Notes: generated from the sequence alone by a model not told the origin. A stretch of 64,000 nt of DNA from Rubrivivax sp. A210 (GCF_904426505.1 NZ_CAJGBN010000023.1:1-64000); one strand, 5' to 3'; counted from the stretch's first letter, positions 7,923 to 15,926 are shown. Made by a program: numbers and translations.

Positions 7923-10286
7923 CTAGCGGCGCGCACCGACGAAGTTGCCGGTGGTGGGCGTAGACGTCGGGTCGTTGTAGGTGCCGCTGGCGGTGCCGGC
8001 CAGGAACTGGAAGTTGCCGGCTGCCGTGCTGCCGTCGGCCGTGCTGAAGCTGAAAGCGCCGATGGTCGGGTCGGTCACGGTGACGCTGCAGACGAATGAA
8101 CGGTTCAGTTCGCGGTCGAAGCAACTGGTGGTGCCGTTGGCGTTGAGCGTCACCGAAGTGTTGCCTCCGCCCACGGCAGTGGTGGCATCGCGCAGGTCCC
8201 AGGTGCCCTGGTAGCTCGTCGCCGTCAGCGCCATCGGTACGTCAGGGTCTTCGGTCGGCACACCCAATTGCGTGAGCAACGCGTCGGTGCCCTTGCGGTT
8301 CAGGCGCACCAGGTTGTTGCTGCCCACCTTGGTCTGGAAGCCGCTGTATACCGCACCGCCGCGTTCCACCAGCACACGGTTGAAGGTCAGGGCACCGGTC
8401 TGCGTCGGCAGGTTGTTGAAAGTGAGCACGCGCGCGTCGCCCAGGGTGGCGATGGTGTAGGTACCCGTACCGACGGCGCTGCAGTTGCGCGGCGAGCCGT
8501 CGGTGAAGCGCTCCTTGCAGGCGTAGTACGTGGTGCCATTGCCGGTGGTCGCGAAGCTCGCACGCATGTTGGTGTTGCCGCTGTAGTAGCCTGGTGCGGT
8601 GGCGCCGCTGTTCAGCGCCGCCGTTCCCACGCGGCCCAGGGACACGGTGCTGTTGCCCCACCAGACGTTGGGCACGTCGCTGCGGTGGACCGAGCCGGCG
8701 TACGTGAAGCTGCCCTGGCCCAAAGTGCAGGGCGTGCCAGGCTTGGCAGCGATCAGTCCTTCAAGCGTGGTGGCCAGGCTACCGTTGCTGTTGGTCGTCG
8801 GATGGTTGCAGCCGGTTCCGGGGGCCTGCGCTGATGCGGTGCCGCCTTGGGCCACCTCGGCGATGTACTGCGTGACGCGCGTGGAACTGCCCACCGGCGC
8901 CTCGACACCGCCCGGCTGGTAAGAGATGGCCTGCGCCTGCGACGTATTTACTTGGTAGAAGGCTGTGCTGCCTGCCGGGAAGGAGGCGCTCCCCAGCGCG
9001 GTGTCGGCATTGGCGATGGTGAAGCCGGTGTAGCCAGCTGCGCGCAAGGACGCGTAAAACGCCGCCATGCCCTGGCCGGAGATGTCGACCGCGCTGCGCT
9101 GGGAGGAGCCGGTGTCCAGCCCGTCGCAGTAGTTGTAGCGGTTGACCCCCTGCGCGTTGCGCACGGTGTTCTTGTTCTCGGCGTTCAGACCGCAGGCCAC
9201 CCAGGTGCCGCCGTTCCAGTGCAGGTCGGCCTGGCGTGTGGGGTCGCCGCCGCTGTTCCACTTCGCCACCTTGCCGGCGACGGAGCGCATACGGCGGTCG
9301 ACATAGCGCTGTTGGCCGCTGGCGTCGGGTGTGTTCTGCGCCGTGGTGCCGCTGAGCACGCGCACGAACCAGTTGCCGGCGTCGGTGTAGGTCAGCGTGT
9401 TCAAAAGCGTGAAGGCGGCCGGCGTGACGGTGGCGGCTTCGGCCGGCGCGCGTGCGGCAGCCACGGCGGTGGCGACGCCCTGCGCGGTGAGGCCGCCTCC
9501 GGCGACGATGCCCTGTGCCGCGACCGCCAGCGCGGCCGCCTTGGCCGCTGCGTCGGCAGCGCCTTGCACGGCCGGGCTGGCCAGTGCGCTGGCGATGTCA
9601 GGCAGCGCGTCGACGATGCGGCGCTGAACCAGAAGTGCCACGTCGGCTTGCGTGATGGGCCTGCCGTCGCCGGCGTTGGTGCCCACGGCGGCGGCCAGAG
9701 CCTTCAGCTGCTCCTGCACCGTGACGACGACGAGGCGGGCCACCGTGGTGGGGTCGGCGCTGCCGTCGGTTGGCGCTGCCGCCTGGGTGTAGTCGGCCAA
9801 TGGCGACGACGTGAGACCCAATGCTGCCTGCACGGTCTTGGCGGCGTCGCTGCTGCCGGCGCCGCTGTCGGCCACCGTGCGCTGCACCAGCGTGGTCAGC
9901 GGACTGATCACGGCAGTCTGGTCGGCCGGCGCGCTGAGGGTGTAGGCGGTGGTCACGGGTCCATGCACGGCGTCTACCGCGTCGGTGCCCACGATGGCCA
10001 GCAGCGTGACCTTGCCGGCCTTGTCGGCCGGCACTGACAGCGAGACCTTGCCGGCGGCATCGGTACGGCCGCTGATCTCGCCGGAGTCGCAGGTGCCGCT
10101 GCCGTTTTCGTCCAGGCAGACCAGCGCGTTCGACAGCGCGCCGTCGATGACGGTGGTGCTGACAGTCACCGGCCCGGGCGGAGTTTCGGTGCTGCTGCTG
10201 CCACCCCCGCCGCCGCAGGCAGCCAGGGCCGCCAGCGCGATGGCCGACAAGCTCAGAGACACAGGTGATTGTTGGAATCTTTGCAT
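7923..10286 (-). CDS. Large predicted lipoprotein of unknown function
   Basis: A 787-residue exported protein. The N-terminus is a lipoprotein signal with lipobox L-A-A-C24 followed by GGGGGSSS, so it is likely attached to the outer membrane. Residues 40-100 look like a small Ig/carboxypeptidase-regulatory-like beta fold (VIDGALSNALVCLDENGSGTC), 110-320 are Ala-rich helices, and the C-terminal half is Gly/Thr/Ser-rich with several paired cysteines. No enzymatic motif was recognised. A GGAG site precedes the ATG. Base composition is slightly less GC-extreme than its neighbours and it sits between a transposase relic and a gene-free stretch, which suggests acquisition. Confidence 0.75.
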   Translation of the reverse strand: MQRFQQSPVSLSLSAIALAALAACGGGGGSSSTETPPGPVTVSTTVIDGALSNALVCLDENGSGTCDSGEISGRTDAAGKVSLSVPADKAGKVTLLAIVGTDAVDAVHGPVTTAYTLSAPADQTAVISPLTTLVQRTVADSGAGSSDAAKTVQAALGLTSSPLADYTQAAAPTDGSADPTTVARLVVVTVQEQLKALAAAVGTNAGDGRPITQADVALLVQRRIVDALPDIASALASPAVQGAADAAAKAAALAVAAQGIVAGGGLTAQGVATAVAAARAPAEAATVTPAAFTLLNTLTYTDAGNWFVRVLSGTTAQNTPDASGQQRYVDRRMRSVAGKVAKWNSGGDPTRQADLHWNGGTWVACGLNAENKNTVRNAQGVNRYNYCDGLDTGSSQRSAVDISGQGMAAFYASLRAAGYTGFTIANADTALGSASFPAGSTAFYQVNTSQAQAISYQPGGVEAPVGSSTRVTQYIAEVAQGGTASAQAPGTGCNHPTTNSNGSLATTLEGLIAAKPGTPCTLGQGSFTYAGSVHRSDVPNVWWGNSTVSLGRVGTAALNSGATAPGYYSGNTNMRASFATTGNGTTYYACKERFTDGSPRNCSAVGTGTYTIATLGDARVLTFNNLPTQTGALTFNRVLVERGGAVYSGFQTKVGSNNLVRLNRKGTDALLTQLGVPTEDPDVPMALTATSYQGTWDLRDATTAVGGGNTSVTLNANGTTSCFDRELNRSFVCSVTVTDPTIGAFSFSTADGSTAAGNFQFLAGTASGTYNDPTSTPTTGNFVGARR

Positions 10287-10692
10287 TGCTTTTCTCCACG
10301 GTAGGGCCCTGAAATCGGGGCAGCGGGGCGACTGTAGGAAGCTCCACGACTCGCGCCATCACCAGGATTCATGAACTCCGATTGCGGGGATGCGGGAACC
10401 CAGCGCGCAGCCATCCCTTCGTTCAGCGAAGTTCAGGACGACGAACGATTTCTGTCCAGGAGGGAGGCACGTTCGCCGCCCCTGTACGGGCGTCGTTCCA
10501 AGGCTCGCTGCCTATTCAGTCCGTTCAGGGTCGGCTTTCGGGCGCGCAATCTGGCCCGGCGGACATCAGGAAGGGGTCGTGAAGGGCCTCTTGCCCTGCC
10601 ACCCGACAGCAGGCCCCCGACCGTCTCGACACCCAATCGCAGAACAGCCTGGCGCAGCGTGCCAGCCGGCAAGCCGCCGCGCCTTCGTTCGC
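10287..10692. other. Gene-free stretch between lipoprotein and DUF3079 genes
   Basis: About 400 bp without a credible gene on either strand: candidate frames lack ribosome sites and family character. The left end must hold the lipoprotein promoter and the right end the 3' end of the DUF3079 gene. No clear terminator or repeat was seen. Confidence 0.5.
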
Positions 10693-10899
10693 TCAGGCCG
10701 CCGCAACGGCTTCGGCTTCGACGGCTTTCGCCTCGGCGTCGCAACCCCATTCCTGCCAGTCGGCACCGAACATTTCCACCGGGTGCTGGGTGCGCTCGGA
10801 GCCGTTGCCGCAGATCAGCGCGTCGGCCGGGCAGTAACGGTCGCAGCCCCAGCACAGGCGCTCGGGGTGGGGCGGGTTGACGGGAAATTTCTTGGCCAT
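10693..10899 (-). CDS. Small DUF3079-family cysteine-rich protein
   Basis: A 68-residue protein beginning MAKKFPVNPPHPERLCWGCD. Cys16, Cys19, Cys23 and Cys30 form a CxxC-x3-C-x6-C cluster (CWGCDRYCPADALICGNG) that could bind a metal or Fe-S cluster. The pattern matches the uncharacterised DUF3079 family common in Burkholderiales. The start at 10899 is chosen because it begins the conserved block. It is divergent from ubiU, and the FNR-type box at 10993-11006 lies in the shared intergenic region. Its function is unknown. Confidence 0.85.
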   Translation of the reverse strand: MAKKFPVNPPHPERLCWGCDRYCPADALICGNGSERTQHPVEMFGADWQEWGCDAEAKAVEAEAVAAA

Positions 10900-10992
10900 G
10901 GGGCGTGTTTGCGACAGCTGCCGATTGTCCCGCGCCCCGCTGTCGCCTGTCTGTCGGCCTGTTCCCGCCACGCCACGGCAAGGCCACCGGGC

Positions 10993-11006
10993 TTGATGCG
11001 GGTCAA
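10993..11006 (+). promoter_or_regulatory. FNR/Anr-type box upstream of ubiU
   Basis: TTGATGCGGGTCAA matches the FNR/Anr/Dnr consensus TTGAT-N4-(A/G)TCAA. Its centre (10999.5) lies about 29-34 bases before a -10-like GACAAT at 11028-11033, the class II activator geometry. This predicts anaerobic activation of ubiUVT. Confidence 0.75.
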
Positions 11007-11027
11007 TTTTTCGCGCGGCGCCCTCTC

Positions 11028-11033
11028 GACAAT
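11028..11033 (+). promoter_or_regulatory. Putative -10 element of the ubiU promoter
   Basis: GACAAT matches four of six bases of TATAAT and is placed as expected for an FNR site centred at -41.5. The implied start point is at about 11040-11041, one or two bases before the ubiU ATG at 11042. No Shine-Dalgarno sequence is seen, consistent with a leaderless transcript. Confidence 0.5.
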
Positions 11034-11041
11034 TCCGGCCG

Positions 11042-12073
11042 ATGACGATTCCTCACACCCGACCGGAGCTGGTCGCCCCGGCCGGCTCGCTGCGTGCGCT
11101 CAAGCTCGCGGTGGATGCCGGCGCCGACGCGGTCTACCTGGGCCTGCGCAACGCCACCAATGCGCGCAATTTCGCCGGCCTCAATTTCGACCTGCCGCAG
11201 ATCCGCGAGGGCGTGGCCTATGCCCACGCACGCGGGCGCAAGGTGCTGGTGGCGCTCAACACCTTTGTGCGCGCCGCCGACCCCAAGCCCTGGTATGAGG
11301 CCGTCGACTGCGCGGCCGAGCTGGGCGCCGACGCGCTGATCTGCGCCGATGTCGCGGTGATGGCCTATGCGCGCGACCACCACCCGGCGCTGCGCCTGCA
11401 CCTGTCGGTGCAGGCCTCGGCCACCAGCCACGAGGCCATCGCCTTTTACCGCCAGCACTACGGCATCCAGCGCGCCGTGCTGCCGCGCGTGCTGACGCTG
11501 TCGCAGGTGGGCCATCTGCTGCGCAACGCCGAGGTCGAGATCGAGGTCTTCGGCTTCGGCAGCCTGTGCGTGATGGTCGAGGGCCGCTGCGCGCTGTCCT
11601 CCTACGCCACCGGCCAGTCGCCCAACAACGCCGGCGTCTGCTCGCCGCCCTCGGCCGTGCGCTGGACCGACACGCCCGCGGGCGTGGAATCGCGCCTGGG
11701 CGGCCTGCTGATCGACCGCTACGCGCCCGACGAGCCGCGCGGCTACCCCACGCTGTGCAAGGGCCGCTTCGACGTGGGCGGCCGGCGCGACTACGCCATC
11801 GAGGAGCCGACCAGCCTCAACACCCTGGCCATCCTGCCCGAGCTGATGGCCATCGGCGTGCGCGCCATCAAGCTCGAAGGCCGCCAGCGCAGCCCCGCCT
11901 ATGTCGAGCAGATCACGCGCGTTTGGCGCCAGGCCATCGACGCCGCGGCCACCGCTGCGGCCGCCGGCGCGCCCGGGCGCTACCGCGTCGAGCCGGCCTG
12001 GACCGCGACCCTGGGCCATCTGGCCGAGGGCCAGCAGCACACCCTGGGCGCCTACGAAAGGCCGTGGCAATGA
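11042..12073 (+). CDS. ubiU: UbiU, O2-independent ubiquinone hydroxylation protein
   Basis: A 343-residue U32-peptidase-family protein. With UbiV it forms an Fe-S heterodimer that hydroxylates ubiquinone precursors without oxygen. Four cysteines, C176, C183, C200 and C239, have exactly the spacing of the E. coli UbiU 4Fe-4S ligands (169/176/193/232). The motif GFGSLCVMVEGRCALSSYAT is typical. The ATG at 11042 gives an N-terminus only 7 residues longer than E. coli UbiU; there is no other plausible start and no ribosome site. It overlaps ubiV by ATGA, so translation is coupled. An FNR-type box lies upstream. Confidence 0.95.
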   Translation: MTIPHTRPELVAPAGSLRALKLAVDAGADAVYLGLRNATNARNFAGLNFDLPQIREGVAYAHARGRKVLVALNTFVRAADPKPWYEAVDCAAELGADALICADVAVMAYARDHHPALRLHLSVQASATSHEAIAFYRQHYGIQRAVLPRVLTLSQVGHLLRNAEVEIEVFGFGSLCVMVEGRCALSSYATGQSPNNAGVCSPPSAVRWTDTPAGVESRLGGLLIDRYAPDEPRGYPTLCKGRFDVGGRRDYAIEEPTSLNTLAILPELMAIGVRAIKLEGRQRSPAYVEQITRVWRQAIDAAATAAAAGAPGRYRVEPAWTATLGHLAEGQQHTLGAYERPWQ

Positions 12074-12996
12074 ACACCCCACAAGGTGGCGATTCGGCGC
12101 GCATCGCCCTCACCGTCGGCCCCGTGCCCTATTTCTGGGGCCGCCAGGCGCTGACCGACTTCTATGCCGAAGTCGCCGACTCGGCCGCCGACAGCGTGGT
12201 GCTGGGCGAGACCGTCTGCTCGCGCCGGCGCGAGTTCAAGACCGACGATTGGCTGGCGCTGGCGCGCGAGCTGGCGGCGGCCGGCAAGGAAGTCGTGCTG
12301 GCGACGCTGAGCCTGGTCGAATCCGAGGCCGACCTGAAGCGCCTGCGCCGCATTGCCGAGCAGGGCGACTTCCTGGTCGAAGCCGGCGATGTCTCGGCCA
12401 TCAATGTGCTCTCGGGCAGTGGCGCGCGCTATGTGCTGGGGCCGCACATCAATGTCTACAGCCGTGCCACGCTGGACGAATACCGGCGCCTGGGCGCGGC
12501 GCGCTGGGTGCCGCCGCTGGAGCTGTCGCTGGCCGACCTCGCGCACATCAACGCTGGCGGCGCAACGCTGGCCACCGAGGTCTTCGGCTACGGCCGCATG
12601 CCGCTGGCCTTCTCGGCGCGCTGCTTCACCGCCCGCCACCACGGCCTCACCAAGGACCAGTGCGAATTCCGCTGCCGCGACGACGCCGACGGCCTGCTGC
12701 TCAAGACCACCGACGGCCGGCCCTTCCTGGTGCTCAACGGCATCCAGACGCAGTCGGCGGCGCGGGCCTGCCTGCTGGCCGAGCGCGAGGCGCTGCTGGC
12801 TGCCGGCGCGAGCCGGGTGCGGCTGTCACCCACCTCGCGCGGCTTCGCCCTGGCCATCGCCCACTTCGACGCCGTGCTGAACCGCGGCCAAGACCCTGCC
12901 GACGCGCTGCGCGCGCTGGCCGACCCCGCCCTGGCGGGCCCGCTGGCCGACGGCTATGCCCACGGCCGCGCCGGCATCGATTGGAGCCACGCATGA
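12070..12996 (+). CDS. ubiV: UbiV, O2-independent ubiquinone hydroxylation protein
   Basis: A 308-residue U32-family partner of UbiU. Cysteines C50, C185, C198 and C202 keep the +13/+4 spacing of the last three E. coli UbiV cluster ligands (FSARCFTARHHGLTKDQCEF, then RC). The N-terminus LTVGPVPYFWGRQALTDFY is typical. It starts in an ATGA overlap with ubiU and ends in an ATGA overlap with ubiT, so the three proteins are probably made together. Role: hydroxylation of the ubiquinone ring under anoxia, with the oxygen atom coming from a source other than O2. Confidence 0.95.
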   Translation: MNTPQGGDSARIALTVGPVPYFWGRQALTDFYAEVADSAADSVVLGETVCSRRREFKTDDWLALARELAAAGKEVVLATLSLVESEADLKRLRRIAEQGDFLVEAGDVSAINVLSGSGARYVLGPHINVYSRATLDEYRRLGAARWVPPLELSLADLAHINAGGATLATEVFGYGRMPLAFSARCFTARHHGLTKDQCEFRCRDDADGLLLKTTDGRPFLVLNGIQTQSAARACLLAEREALLAAGASRVRLSPTSRGFALAIAHFDAVLNRGQDPADALRALADPALAGPLADGYAHGRAGIDWSHA

Positions 12997-13538
12997 AGCT
13001 GCCCCTGCCGCCCTTCCCTTCCTTCCCGTCTCTGCCGTCGTTCGCGGCCTTGCCCAGCCTGCCGAAGCTGCCGTCACTGGCCAGCCTGCCCCCGCTGCCC
13101 AAAGGCCTGCCCCGGCCCACCCTGCCGTCGCCGCAAGCCTTGTCGGCCGCGGCAGTGCGGCTGCGCCCGCTGGTGCAGCGCCTGCCCATGCAGCCGCCGG
13201 CCCTGGTGGCCAGCCTGGCGCTGGACCGCTGGCTGCTGCCGCGCCTGCCCGCCGACGCACGCGCCGCGCTGTCGGAGCGCTGCGTCGAGGTGGCGGTCAC
13301 CGATGTCGGCCTCACGCTGCGCCTGTGCCTGGGCCCGCGCGGCTTTGCCCCGGCGCCGCAGCGCGCCCCGGTGGCGCTGCGCATCGCCGCCGCCACGCCC
13401 GACTTCTGGCGCCTGCTCAGCGGCAAGGACGACGCCGACCGCCTGTTCTTCGAGCGCGCCCTGGTGATGGAGGGCGACACCGAACTCGGCCTGGTGCTGA
13501 AGAACACGCTGGATGCCATCGGGCCCCTCTGGGCCTGA
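12993..13538 (+). CDS. ubiT: UbiT, SCP2-domain ubiquinone biosynthesis factor
   Basis: A 181-residue protein whose C-terminal part (about 75-175) is an SCP2 lipid-binding domain like E. coli UbiT, the accessory factor that carries hydrophobic ubiquinone intermediates in the anaerobic pathway. Unusual is the first 50 residues, a Pro/Leu/Ser-rich repeat (FPSLPSFAALPSLPKLPS) not expected of the family. The start is an ATGA overlap with ubiV. The last codons and the TGA stop lie inside the first unit of a 28-bp tandem repeat (13522-13633). Confidence 0.88.
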   Translation: MKLPLPPFPSFPSLPSFAALPSLPKLPSLASLPPLPKGLPRPTLPSPQALSAAAVRLRPLVQRLPMQPPALVASLALDRWLLPRLPADARAALSERCVEVAVTDVGLTLRLCLGPRGFAPAPQRAPVALRIAAATPDFWRLLSGKDDADRLFFERALVMEGDTELGLVLKNTLDAIGPLWA

Positions 13539-13654
13539 CTCCTGCGTTTGGCCCCTCTGGGCCTGACTCCTGCGTTTGGCCCCTCTGGGCCTGACTCCTG
13601 CGTTTGGCCCCTCTGGGCCTGACTCCTGCATTCGGGCCGCTGTGGTCCTGATCT
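13522..13654 (+). repeat. 28-bp tandem repeat, about 4 copies plus a degenerate fifth, each with a hairpin
   Basis: Units start at 13522, 13550, 13578 and 13606. The first three are identical; the fourth differs only in its last bases; a degraded fifth follows at about 13635-13654. Each unit begins GGCCC-CTCT-GGGCC, a perfect 5-bp stem with a 4-base loop. The ubiT stop codon lies in unit 1 and a strong terminator follows at 13671. There are no unique spacers, so this is not a CRISPR array. It may stabilise the 3' end of the ubiUVT message. Confidence 0.9.
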
Positions 13655-13670
13655 GGGCCTGAACCTGACC

Positions 13671-13698
13671 AAGGGGCGCTGCAGCGCCCCTTTTTTCT
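13671..13698 (+). terminator. Intrinsic terminator of ubiUVT
   Basis: A perfect inverted repeat with arms AAGGGGCGC and GCGCCCCTT around TGCA is followed by a run of T at 13691-13696. Placed after the repeat array and before the nrdD promoter, it closes the ubiUVT transcript. Confidence 0.9.
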
Positions 13699-13751
13699 TG
13701 GCCCCGGCTGTCGCGCCGCCACGGCGCGGGCAACCCGAGGCGCCGCAAAAC

Positions 13752-13765
13752 TTGATCCAGATCAT
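13752..13765 (+). promoter_or_regulatory. FNR/Anr-type box upstream of nrdD
   Basis: TTGATCCAGATCAT differs from TTGAT-N4-ATCAA only in the last base. It is centred about 95 bp before the nrdD ATG and upstream of two NrdR boxes, consistent with anaerobic activation of class III ribonucleotide reductase. Confidence 0.7.
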
Positions 13766-13783
13766 GTTTCGCGGCGCGGCCTC

Positions 13784-13811
13784 TTGTCGCTTTGGGTACA
13801 CCACATATAGT
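13784..13811 (+). promoter_or_regulatory. Putative nrdD core promoter
   Basis: TTGTCG (13784-13789) and TATAGT (13806-13811) are separated by 16 bp and resemble a sigma-70 promoter. The -10 lies inside NrdR box 1, so NrdR binding would block RNA polymerase. The FNR-type box is then centred near -58, a class I position. A TATAGT also occurs in box 2, so the exact start is uncertain. Confidence 0.45.
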
Positions 13812-13813
13812 GC
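13798..13813 (+). promoter_or_regulatory. NrdR box 1
   Basis: ACACCACATATAGTGC closely matches the NrdR consensus acaCwAtATaTwGtgt. It is the upstream member of a pair with a 31-bp repeat distance. NrdR represses ribonucleotide reductase genes when dATP/ATP status is high. Confidence 0.85.
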
Positions 13814-13828
13814 CCGAACTCGACAAAC

Positions 13829-13844
13829 ACACTACATATAGTGT
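13829..13844 (+). promoter_or_regulatory. NrdR box 2
   Basis: ACACTACATATAGTGT is a nearly palindromic NrdR box. Its start lies 31 bp (three helical turns) after the start of box 1, the spacing NrdR uses for cooperative binding. It ends 9 bases before the nrdD ATG. Confidence 0.88.
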
Positions 13845-13853
13845 CCAGCCGCC

Positions 13854-15905
13854 ATGACCGACTCGACTGAACCGCAGCACCTTGCCGCCGCCGGCTGGCC
13901 CGTGGCCGTCATCAAGCGCGAGGGCCGCACGGTCGGCTTCGACGCCGACAAGATCCGCTTCGCGCTTGCCCGCGCCGGCGTCGCCACCGGCGAATTCGAC
14001 GACGATCAAGCGCAGGCACTGACCCGCTGCGTCGTCGACCGCCTGCGCGGCCGCGTCACCGGCATCGAGCAGATCCAGGATCTGGCCGAGCGCGTGCTGC
14101 AGGAGGCCGGCCACTACGACACCGCACGCGCCTACATCGTCTACCGCGAGCAGCGCCGCACGGCGCGCATCGACGAGGCCGTGGCCATCGACGTCGGTCG
14201 CTCGGTGAATGAGTACCTGGGCCGCCAGGACTGGCGCGTACAGGCCAATGCCAACCAGGGCTATTCGCTGGGCGGGCTGATCCTCAATGTCTCTGGCAAG
14301 GTGATCGCCAACTACTGGCTCGAGCACGTCTACCCGCGCGAGGTGGGCGTGGCCCACCGCGAGGCCGATTTCCACATCCACGATCTCGACATGCTGGCCG
14401 GCTACTGCGCCGGCTGGTCGCTGCGCACCCTGCTGCACGAGGGCCTGAACGGCGTGCCGGGCAAGGTGGAGTCGGGCCCGCCCAAGCACCTGAGCAGCGC
14501 CGTCGGCCAGATCGTCAACTTCCTCGGCACGCTGCAGAACGAATGGGCCGGCGCCCAGGCCTTCAGCAGCTTCGACACCTACCTGGCGCCCTATGTGCGC
14601 AAGGATGCGCTGACGTATGAGCAGGTGCAGCAATGCCTGCAGGAGCTGATCTACAACCTCAACGTGCCCTCGCGCTGGGGCACGCAGACGCCCTTCACCA
14701 ACCTCACCTTCGACTGGACCTGCCCGGCCGACCTGCGCGAGCAGGTGCCGGTGATAGGCGGCATTGAAATGCCCTTCATGTACGGCGAGTTGCAGGCCGA
14801 GATGGACATGATCAACCGCGCCTACATCGCCGTGATGATGCAGGGCGATGCCAAGGGCCGGGCCTTCACCTTCCCCATTCCCACCTACAACATCACGCGC
14901 GATTTCGACTGGGAACACCCGAACACCGAGCGCCTGTTCGAGATGACGGCCAAGTACGGCCTGCCCTACTTCCAGAACTTCCTCAATTCCGATCTCGAGC
15001 CGCACATGGTGCGCTCGATGTGCTGCCGGCTGCAGCTGGACCTGCGCGAGCTGCTCAAGCGCGGCAACGGCCTCTTCGGCTCGGCCGAGCAGACCGGCTC
15101 GCTGGGCGTGGTGACCATCAACTGCGCGCGCCTGGGCTATCTGTATGCCGGCGACGAGGCAGCACTGCTGGCCCGCACCGATGAGCTGATCGAGCTGGCG
15201 CGCACCAGCCTGGAAATCAAGCGCAAGGTCATCCAGGCCCACATGGACAACGGTCTGTTCCCGTACACCAAGCGTTATCTCGGCACGCTGCGCAACCACT
15301 TCTCGACGCTGGGCGTGAACGGCATCAACGAGATGATCCGCAACTTCACGGCCGACCGCGAGAACATCACCACGCGCTGGGGCGAAGACTTTGCGCTGCG
15401 CTACCTCGACCACATCCGCGAACGCATCGTGCTGCTGCAAGAGCAGACCGGCCACCTCTACAACCTCGAGGCCACGCCGGCCGAGGGCACGACCTACCGC
15501 TTCGCCAAGGAAGACAAGAAGCGCCTGCCCGGCATCCTGCAGGCCGGCACGGCCGAGCAGCCCTACTACACCAACTCCTCGCAGCTGCCGGTGGGCTTCA
15601 CGGCCGACCCCTTCGAGGCGCTGGAGCGGCAGGAGGCGCTGCAGCGCAAGTACACCGGCGGCACCGTGCTGCACCTGTACCTGGGCGAGCGCGTGTCGTC
15701 GGCCGTGGCCTGCCGCGAGCTGGTGCGGCGCGCGCTGATGCGTTTTCGCCTGCCCTATGTCACGGTCACCCCGACTTTCTCGATCTGCCCGCAGCACGGC
15801 TACCTGGCCGGCGAGCACACTTACTGCCCCCATTGCGACGAGGAGGCACTGGCGCGCAAGGCGTCGGTTGCAGCCAAGGCCGCGCTCGAGGCAGCACGGC
15901 CCTGA
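13854..15905 (+). CDS. nrdD: Class III anaerobic ribonucleoside-triphosphate reductase, catalytic part lacking the glycyl-radical tail
   Basis: A 683-residue NrdD that reduces ribonucleotides to deoxyribonucleotides without oxygen. Residues about 17-105 are an ATP-cone (VIKREGRTVGFDADKIRFAL), then the ten-stranded barrel (SRWGTQTPFTNLTFDWTCP; GSLGVVTINCARLGY). Near the C-terminus a zinc site is visible as C645-x2-H648-x9-C658-x2-C661 (ICPQHGYLAGEHTYCPHC). The chain then ends after 22 further residues, without the RVxGY glycyl-radical loop that family members carry after the zinc site. That loop is encoded by the next gene. Regulation: FNR-type box and two NrdR boxes upstream. Confidence 0.93.
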   Translation: MTDSTEPQHLAAAGWPVAVIKREGRTVGFDADKIRFALARAGVATGEFDDDQAQALTRCVVDRLRGRVTGIEQIQDLAERVLQEAGHYDTARAYIVYREQRRTARIDEAVAIDVGRSVNEYLGRQDWRVQANANQGYSLGGLILNVSGKVIANYWLEHVYPREVGVAHREADFHIHDLDMLAGYCAGWSLRTLLHEGLNGVPGKVESGPPKHLSSAVGQIVNFLGTLQNEWAGAQAFSSFDTYLAPYVRKDALTYEQVQQCLQELIYNLNVPSRWGTQTPFTNLTFDWTCPADLREQVPVIGGIEMPFMYGELQAEMDMINRAYIAVMMQGDAKGRAFTFPIPTYNITRDFDWEHPNTERLFEMTAKYGLPYFQNFLNSDLEPHMVRSMCCRLQLDLRELLKRGNGLFGSAEQTGSLGVVTINCARLGYLYAGDEAALLARTDELIELARTSLEIKRKVIQAHMDNGLFPYTKRYLGTLRNHFSTLGVNGINEMIRNFTADRENITTRWGEDFALRYLDHIRERIVLLQEQTGHLYNLEATPAEGTTYRFAKEDKKRLPGILQAGTAEQPYYTNSSQLPVGFTADPFEALERQEALQRKYTGGTVLHLYLGERVSSAVACRELVRRALMRFRLPYVTVTPTFSICPQHGYLAGEHTYCPHCDEEALARKASVAAKAALEAARP

Positions 15906-15926
15906 AGGCATAACGGCATCCAAACC

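Noticed and set aside
13522..13654. Tandem repeat considered as a CRISPR array
   Set aside because: Units are directly adjacent with no unique spacers, and no cas gene is nearby.
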